Source of the DNA: Chara braunii
Taxonomy: Eukaryota; Streptophyta; Charophyceae; Charales; Characeae
Assembly: GCA_003427395.1 (NCBI GenBank)
Contig: BFEA01000592.1
Coordinates: 175,627-197,622 of the forward strand
Direction of reading: 5' to 3'
Length of the DNA stretch: 21,996 nt
The notes beneath the pieces were generated by a model. That model did no database searches, was not told the origin of the DNA, and was given only the letters and a program-made list of their open reading frames with translations. Position 1 is the stretch's first letter; every line of letters starts with the position of its first letter. Positions 16,445-21,996 of this stretch are shown here, one piece after another. The translations under genes were made by a program, and so were the position numbers.

Positions 16445-17941
16445 GATTATGATATCCTCAACCTTCACAACAACGAGTAAACGAGTTCCACGACGAGATG
16501 TCCGAAGACTTGCGGACCGGAGCTGGCAGAACTTGTCAGAAGCACTACCACTATAATTGCTCTCGCTCTCGTTGTCCCTGCAACACTTAAGAAGACGAAG
16601 AGATCAGCTACTGCATAAGTGTGTGGCACGATTACCGAGGAAGGCCTCTCTGCTCTGCTGTCGTTCCTATCAGTCCTCGAACCACTTCTTCTTCTCTTAG
16701 TAGAGAAAAAGAACTCAGCTCAGTAGAGAAAAAAAACCACTCATGCAACGTACGTCAGCCAAGTGAAGATCACTGGAAGTATGTGAAGCAACACACGCCG
16801 AGAGAGAGGGGATAAGAGAGAAAAGCAAAGACAAAGACAAGATGACCCCCCCGAGCGCATCAGCTCGCATGGTAAAATGATATAAGCTCAGTGAAAAACG
16901 AAAATTACTGTAGGCGTTTGACCGCCATAGACGTAGAGCAAAAAGAGCAAAAAGCTGACGATTACAGGGACGGCAGTAATGAGACCAGAAGGAAGGGAAA
17001 GTCACGACAGTCTAGCAGACAGATCGAATCAAGGACTCCATAAAGAGCTTAGAGATAACGTCTATCAATCCCCGGACTGCAGCACTAGCTTAGAGATCGA
17101 AAGGCACATGCAGCTATTCGTCGACGTATGACGGACGGAGTATTAACGAGTACTTGGCAGTTGGGCTCGGTATAGCACACAGCTGATGATCGAAAGTATT
17201 GAAGCCGACGACTCGACAGCGTAACCCAGATTGATGCATGGATCTGTAATTTCGTCGAACTGGTTGGATGGTTTTGGTGAGGTGTGTGATCTTAGTGATG
17301 TACTCTTTGTCGTTTCCATGTACTATGGGAACGGGCGAATTTGCTCTCTGTTAGATTGGGAATGAGGACGTGTGGCGTACTGAATACGGAAAGTGTGTGA
17401 AGACGACGTCGGATTGGTTAGTATGCGGACGGAACCCCTCGACGGGCTCGATGCTGTACATCATCCGAGGCATAAGCGTTCGACCTCAAGATCGCTCGAC
17501 TCTATAACATAACGCAGACGAGAAGTGTCCGCCCAGTGCAAGGTATTAGCACGCACAGCCAAGCTACGATGAGATGACTACGATCAAAGGCTTAACGGCA
17601 CAACTTCAGCTACAGAGAGAGATTCGTTGCGAAAGGTCGGCTATGGTGGTGGAAGACGGCTGTGGTTGTGTGAACGACGGCTATGGGGAATCTGCGGTAG
17701 CCATTCAAATAGAACACCAAGGGATCAGGTCTACAATTGACTGAGGTATAGGTACTACACTCCGGCAGGCATGCCCTCGATGCATGCCGGCCACCTCCGC
17801 GCTCCTCTTGCTGGACCCTCTTTCTACCTTCACGTTCGGCCGCTCTTTCAGGACCTCGGACTGAGCCTTGGCCAAGTAGGTTGTGCATGATTCATAGACT
17901 GTCGCAGGATGAGCGAAGACGACAATCCGGCCAAGCAGAAA
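16445..17941. other. 5' flank of the polyphenol oxidase gene; no gene
   Basis: This presumably contains the promoter of the minus-strand gene. TATA-like sequences on that strand occur at about 16551-16556 and 16870-16876, neither convincing, and a CT-rich tract (minus strand) at about 16800-16845 could be a pyrimidine patch. Further right I see only a repeated GGCTATGG (about 17639 and 17678) and no protein-coding signal. Confidence 0.4.
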
Positions 17942-18002
17942 TCAGAAGTACAAAAATAATAATAGTAATAATGATTAAAAGAAAAAAACAATTCAGAAGT
18001 AC
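17942..18002. mobile_element. A-rich insertion with 10-bp duplication
   Basis: TCAGAAGTAC occurs at 17942-17951 and 17993-18002. The 41 bases between them consist only of A-runs and AAT-like units. It could be a tail-only retroposition or a microsatellite grown between chance repeats. Confidence 0.45.
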
Positions 18003-18053
18003 GGCATGGTTTCCAGCCGGTGTCGCTCCCCACCGATGGTGGGAGCAGACTGA

Positions 18054-18634
18054 CAGCCAAGACCTCAATTTCGGTGGTTATCTCATCACCACAGGCCCAC
18101 CGGGATAGTGGGCTTGCAAATGTCGTCACCCACAACAAAAGGTTAAAAACCCCAAAAAGGGAAAAATAGCGGGCAGTCAAGGTTTTCAGTTCTAAATGCG
18201 TTTCAGTCAGTGACACGGTTTCGGGAATTTTGCTCCAGAGAGAGGAAAATCGTGAATGTATCCAACCCAGTTTTAGGGTTGGGTGGGGATGTGTTGTATT
18301 CGAGGGATGCCTGAAGTGGATTTAGAACTGAAAAGGTGACTGGGCCGGAGAACTATGCCAGCCAAGAAAGACCTCAATTCCGGTGGTTCTCTCACCACCA
18401 CAGGCCCACCGGGATAGTGGGCTTGCAAATGCCTTCTCCCGGTTCACCCACAACAAAAAGTTAAGCCCCCCCAAAAAACAAGGGAAAACTAGAGGGCAGT
18501 CAAAGGGTTTCAGTTTTAAATGGGCGCTTTACAGTGAGGAATATCATGAATGTATCCACCAGAGCTTTAGGGTTGGGTGAGGATGTGTTGTATTCGAGGG
18601 ATGCCTGAAGTGGATTTAGAACTGAAAAGGTGAC
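18054..18634. repeat. Two-copy tandem repeat, about 284-309 bp
   Basis: Copies at about 18054-18347 and 18361-18634 share GACCTCAATT, CACAGGCCCACCGGGATAGT, GGGTTGGGTG and GATGTGTTGTATTCGAGGG. Each copy contains a GCCCAC/GTGGGC hairpin and an internal inverted pair: TTTTCAGTTCTAAAT (18183-18197) with its exact complement at 18320-18334 in copy 1, one mismatch in copy 2. Confidence 0.95.
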
Positions 18635-18679
18635 CGCGCCTTGGAAGTAACGCCACCTCAACACGTGCCTGCCTTGTTG

Positions 18680-18800
18680 CCCTTTTTTTTCATCCTTTTT
18701 TTATCTCCAGAGAAAATGAAATTATATTACACGCAGGGAATCGGGCCTCGGGTCCCTCACAAAAGATTGCCGGCCTCGCCTAGAAACAACGCATCAGCCA
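18680..18800 (-). mobile_element. LINE/SINE-like 3' end, copy f
   Basis: On the minus strand, GTGAGGGACC, a weak 6-7-6 hairpin (18733-18751), TGTAATATAATTTCATTTTC and an A-rich tail (T-runs at about 18684-18705 on +) match the 3' end of the element at 11815-12167. Its limits are uncertain. Confidence 0.55.
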
Positions 18801-18905
18801 AGTTTAAAGGAGAGGGTCCCCTCTGTCCAAAAGTTCGGCTTTTGTCCTCTGCTCTTGCAGAGCCAAGCAGAGCCGGTCTGTACTGAGTAATCAGCCAAAA
18901 GTAAT

Positions 18906-19068
18906 GGGGGTATGAATGTCCGACTTGGTGTTGAAGACCAGGAAAGAGTCCCTGGTCTCTGGATTAAGATGAATCCGAATGGAATTATCGGGGGTACGAA
19001 TGATTGAAATTGGGGCAAGGTGTCAGGGAGGGTTCCTGGCCTCTGACCAAGAAGGGTCTGAATGATGG
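18906..19068. repeat. 84-bp tandem duplication
   Basis: GGGGGTA(T/C)GAATG, CCTGG(T/C)CTCTG and GAATG(G/A) recur at an offset of 84. The copies are well diverged. A T-rich tract follows to about 19122. Confidence 0.85.
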
Positions 19069-19366
19069 TTTTTTGTTTTTGTTTTTTCGTCTTTGTTTTC
19101 TGTTTTTTTTTTTTTTTTTTTTGAAATTGTAAATGATTTTTTTGGGTACGTGGAAAAAGAGCGACGGGAGATCTCGAACGGTGGACCTTTCACTGATAGG
19201 GGTTTTGTACGGTCGTGAATGAAAGTTTGTGTGTCGAGGCTTGATCATTAGGTCGGATGGTTACTTGTAGGAATTCAGGTAGCTATTTTCGGAGAGCACC
19301 GTAGGACGGTAGCTAGTACTTGACTCTTTTTGATGACATAGCTTGTCCTTCACAACTCGCGACATT

Positions 19367-19418
19367 GACCCCTGATGAAGACCGGTTGGCGACCGGTCGA
19401 AATGCGGCGTATCGGGTC
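19367..19418 (+). ncRNA. Hammerhead-like fold, possibly degenerate
   Basis: CTGATGA (19372-19378), a perfect 7-bp helix II (GACCGGT 19380-19386, ACCGGTC 19392-19398), GAA (19399-19401), helix III ATGC/GTAT (19402-19405 with 19409-19412, one G-U pair), C17 at 19413 and a 5-bp helix I (GACCC 19367-19371, GGGTC 19414-19418). One extra A (19379) separates the core from helix II, which departs from the consensus and could abolish activity. It lies about 540 bp upstream of the broken ORF1-like gene. Confidence 0.45.
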
Positions 19419-19541
19419 GCGCCATACCAGTGTTGGGTTGACGTCTTTCTGTACGAGCACACTGGTGAGGACGGGTGGTGTTTTCCTGTTGTATCAATTT
19501 ACTCGTCGGTCACGTTCGAAAGAATGAGTTGTGTCGTCTGT

Positions 19542-19544
<3 letters not shown>

Positions 19545-19610
<66 letters not shown>
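19545..19610. repeat. (TC)33 microsatellite
   Basis: Uninterrupted TC run. It accounts for the Ser-Leu repeat in an overlapping open frame. Confidence 0.98.
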
Positions 19611-19612
<2 letters not shown>

Positions 19613-19731
19613 TTCCCTCTATATTTCCCTCCTGTCGGTTACTATGGTATGTCTCTCTTGGTGATGTCTGGATATTGTCGTGATGTGAGTAAGGCTTGAC
19701 TGGCTTTTAACTCGATTTATACAATTGGAGT

Positions 19732-19807
19732 ATGTTCATATCACTACCATTCTTGCTCAAGACTACTCAATGTTCATATCACTATCATTCTTGCTCAAGA
19801 CTACTCA
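19732..19807. repeat. 38-bp tandem duplication
   Basis: ATGTTCATATCACTA(C/T)CATT and CTTGCTCAAGACTACTCA occur twice with a single mismatch, so the duplication is recent. Confidence 0.97.
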
Positions 19808-19908
19808 ATCGAAATGACGGATCCAAGGTCTTGCTAATTGCTCGGTGGCAACGAGGGCGAAAGTAACTACAGTACTTGCGCTACCTACACCACCACTAAA
19901 CACAGGGT

Positions 19909-20767
19909 ATGCCTGTTCATACATATCCGTCGATAGGATACAGTGATTATGGTTCGCGTACCGAATTCAGGAAGGCAAATCAGCAAATGCAAGATAAGTG
20001 TACAACTTACATCGATAAAGCTGAGGGGAGGGATGTGAAAGAAACAATGAGGTTGAAAAAAGAAGAAAAGGAGAGAAAGATCAAGGAGGAAGAAAGAAGT
20101 CGGGAGGAACTTGAGAGGGAGAAACTGAAGGCGAAGATGAGTATTATGCAGAAGCAGTCACAAAGATTGAAGGAGGAGGTTCTATTATTATTGAGACACC
20201 AGACTGTAGTACGCGGTGTCGATCCAGAGTAAAAATCGCAGAAACTCCGGAAGAATCAAGGTTAAGAAGAGAAGTACAACAGATGAAGGACCTTGAGTAT
20301 TGTCGGGTACAGGAGGTTGAGGCGCTTAAGGAGAGGAGGGTTGTTGTAGAAGCATGAAGAATGAAAGTTGAGATGGAAGTTGTCAAACTGAAGGAAGAGG
20401 TGACATAACTACCAAGAAAAGGCAAAGAGGGAAATATTACATCGATAAATCTACGGAAGAAAATGAATGAGGTTTCAACAAGTGCTATGAAGAGGAGGGG
20501 AAGACCAAGGATGACACCTGGCAGATAAAACGAAGAAAGATGAGCTGCTAACGAGAGGTTATCTTCTTGCAAGATGAGCGAAAAAAAATGCAAATGCTGA
20601 AGAAATAAGGATTTGAACCACTCTGCAAATTGACGAGTATTCGTTACAAAACTATCAATATCACAATAGAAGAAATCGCGCAGATCAGAACGAATTTATG
20701 GTTTGGGAAGATCAAGAAAATAGTAGAGATATTGAAAAACAAACCTCAAACAACAAAGACAATGGAG
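19909..20767 (+). pseudogene. Broken coiled-coil/AT-hook ORF of a retroelement
   Basis: The first 107 codons are open from an ATG and become a charged Lys/Glu/Arg coiled coil (LKKEEKERKIKEEERSREEL). Near 20175-20185 the similarity moves to the next frame, where the heptad-like pattern continues through stops at 20356, 20407 and 20527 to an AT-hook-like KRRGRPRMTPGR (about 20491-20526). A further segment open from about 20609 (SIRYKTINITIEEIAQIR) may be its C-terminus. A coiled coil plus a basic DNA- or RNA-binding segment suits an ORF1 or gag-like protein. I recall similar ORFs next to this RT type in charophyte genomes, unchecked. It is clearly dead. Confidence 0.6.
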
Positions 20768-21225
20768 AAAGACAAAGGTAAGGTTGTTGGAACTTTAAAT
20801 GGAAATAGGACATCTGAATCACCACAAGGTGTTTACCTAGATGTGGCAGAGTTATGGAAGAGTGTCTTACAATGTAGGTGTTCTTTGCGTTATTCCTTCT
20901 GCGTTGGGTCAGGTGGTGATCGAGAGGAATGTGCGTTGTGAAAAACTATCGTGTCTTTTAAATTGTGTGGAGAAATTTCATTGGTGTCTAAGTTGAGGGA
21001 TTATTTTGAGTTTGTAAGGAGAAATGTAATTGAACACATATAACTGTGTAATTGCTATGAGTAGGAGCCCACATATAAGATGAAGAAAACATATCTACGT
21101 AGCTGCTACGAGTAGGAGCCCACATATAAGACGAAGAAAACATGTTCATCATGCCAATAGTCAGAATATGATTTAGTGGGTAGGCGAAATCACAAGTTAA
21201 TAAGTTATATATTAATTGGTTGTAA
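20768..21225. other. Intergenic or decayed retroelement sequence
   Basis: An open frame continues to 20941 without a recognisable motif. The 51-bp-period duplication is listed separately. Nothing else was recognised. Confidence 0.35.
21054..21143. repeat. Two-copy repeat, 51-bp period
   Basis: GAGTAGGAGCCCACATATAA and GA(T/C)GAAGAAAACAT occur at 21054-21092 and 21105-21143 with two or three differences. Confidence 0.95.
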
Positions 21226-21666
21226 AGATTTGGGGTTAGACAGTTTGTGGCTTTACCTCCTCTTTTTTGCTCAAATGAACACCTGTTTGATGCGAAAAAA
21301 AATATTATGCAATTTGTAAGCTCATATCTCAATAGTAGGGATAGACCACGAAAGAAGCGGAGAAGAAGACCGGGAAGGAGAGAGAGGTATCGTATGTGGA
21401 AAAACAATGAGAGAGGTCGGAAAGAGAAAGGGAGAGGAAGTACGTATCTGGAGTGTACGATTGAGAATGAATCGACGACAATAAACCTGATAAAGATATT
21501 GGATCGTTGCAGGGAAGGAAAAATGACGTTGCGATTTGTTGTATTGGTGGTGATTTTTTGGTTAACCAATGAAAGGTTGTTACGTGATGTTATGGAATAT
21601 CGATGGTCATTGACGAAATTCGGTAGGGAACGTTTGAAGAAGGTTCGAGGAATCGAGAGTGGTTGA
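21226..21666 (+). pseudogene. Basic ORF, possible N-terminal piece of an RT ORF
   Basis: Open from 21226 (first ATG 21307) to a stop ending at 21666. It begins FVALPPLFCSNEHLFDAKK, followed by a strongly basic stretch (RPRKKRRRRPGRRERY), then a hydrophobic segment VVLVVIFWL and a basic C-terminus. I recognise no domain with confidence. Its place after the ORF1-like pseudogene and its composition suggest the N-terminal region of the retroelement polymerase ORF, broken before the catalytic core. A spurious frame cannot be excluded. Confidence 0.35.
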
Positions 21667-21910
21667 AGGATGACGTTGTCTTGAATTTTGAATCTATTAT
21701 TTTATTATGCTCTTCTTTGGTGAATTTTACACCTCTTTTAACGGGCCTTCTTAGTGATTTCGTTGACCAAGAAGCAGTTGGGGGAAAAAAGTCTCGATGA
21801 ATTAGTGTTAATGTTCAGTGTTGTCTATTTTGTTTTTGCAAAGAGGACTCGATATTCTCTTTGTTTGATCTTATCGGGATGTATTTCAAAAAGGTTCGGG
21901 GCTACGTAGC
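21667..21910. other. No recognisable gene
   Basis: AT-rich sequence. No motif was recognised. Confidence 0.4.
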
Positions 21911-21914
21911 ACCG

Positions 21915-21961
21915 TGTTCGCGTTCGGAGGCGAACGCGAACATGTTCACCCGAACGCGAAC
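21915..21961. repeat. GTTCGCGTTCG hairpin and extra arm copy
   Basis: GTTCGCGTTCG (21916-21926), loop GAGG and the exact complement (21931-21941), extended by one T-A pair. A third arm, CGAACGCGAAC, lies at 21951-21961. It is very close to the window edge. Confidence 0.95.
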
Positions 21962-21996
21962 AAGCGCCAAAAACCCTCCGAATGTGAACATAAAAA

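Noticed and set aside
16466-16468. GTG as start of the polyphenol oxidase
   Set aside because: A nuclear gene should start at ATG. The first in-frame ATG is at 16442-16444 and still leaves the hydrophobic leader.
17183-17210. Another CTGATGA followed by a GAAA (third hammerhead?)
   Set aside because: There is no room for a helix II between the core and GAAA, and no helix I or III can be drawn.
19320-19664. Open frame with Ser-Leu repeat
   Set aside because: The repeat is the (TC)33 microsatellite, and the upstream codons coincide with the hammerhead-like stem structure.

Overview
The window reads as nuclear DNA of a eukaryote, most likely a seed-free streptophyte (charophyte alga, bryophyte, lycophyte or fern). 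The one intact gene is a plant-type polyphenol oxidase. Nearly everything else is decayed transposable elements, microsatellites, tandem duplications and homopolymer tracts, with one 120-base assembly gap. The decayed retroelement proteins remind me of sequences from the alga Chara, but that is recollection and was not checked.

Left part (1-3.7 kb): a broken reverse transcriptase gene (967-2508, + strand) with Penelope-like motifs. It is followed by a 44-bp tandem repeat and, about 1 kb downstream on the same strand, by a sequence that fits the hammerhead ribozyme core (3532-3585). Penelope-like elements are known to carry hammerheads in their terminal repeats.

Middle (3.7-14.7 kb): nested non-autonomous elements. 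The clearest are a hAT-like MITE with an 8-bp target duplication (4015-4297), a relative with long terminal inverted repeats (6509-6838), a MULE-like MITE with 48-bp inverted repeats (9733-10092), a PIF/Harbinger-like MITE flanked by TTA (13340-13748), a 5'-truncated LINE-like insertion (11815-12167), and a tiny poly(A)-tailed hairpin element with a 19-bp target duplication (14370-14458). A 19-nt hairpin of fixed 6-7-6 geometry recurs six times, always in the same orientation.

14.7-16.4 kb: the intronless polyphenol oxidase gene on the minus strand, 576 codons from its first ATG. All six copper-ligand histidine positions and the DWL region are present. A leading hydrophobic segment and four N-glycosylation sequons suggest a secreted enzyme.

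Right part (16.5-22 kb): 1.5 kb without recognisable genes, then tandem duplications, a second hammerhead-like fold (19367-19418, with one extra base in the core), a (TC)33 microsatellite, a broken coiled-coil/AT-hook ORF (19909-20767) and a basic ORF (21226-21666). I interpret these as the 5' half of another copy of the same kind of retroelement whose 3' half lies at the left edge. If so, hammerheads occur at both ends of the element type, upstream of its first ORF and downstream of its RT.
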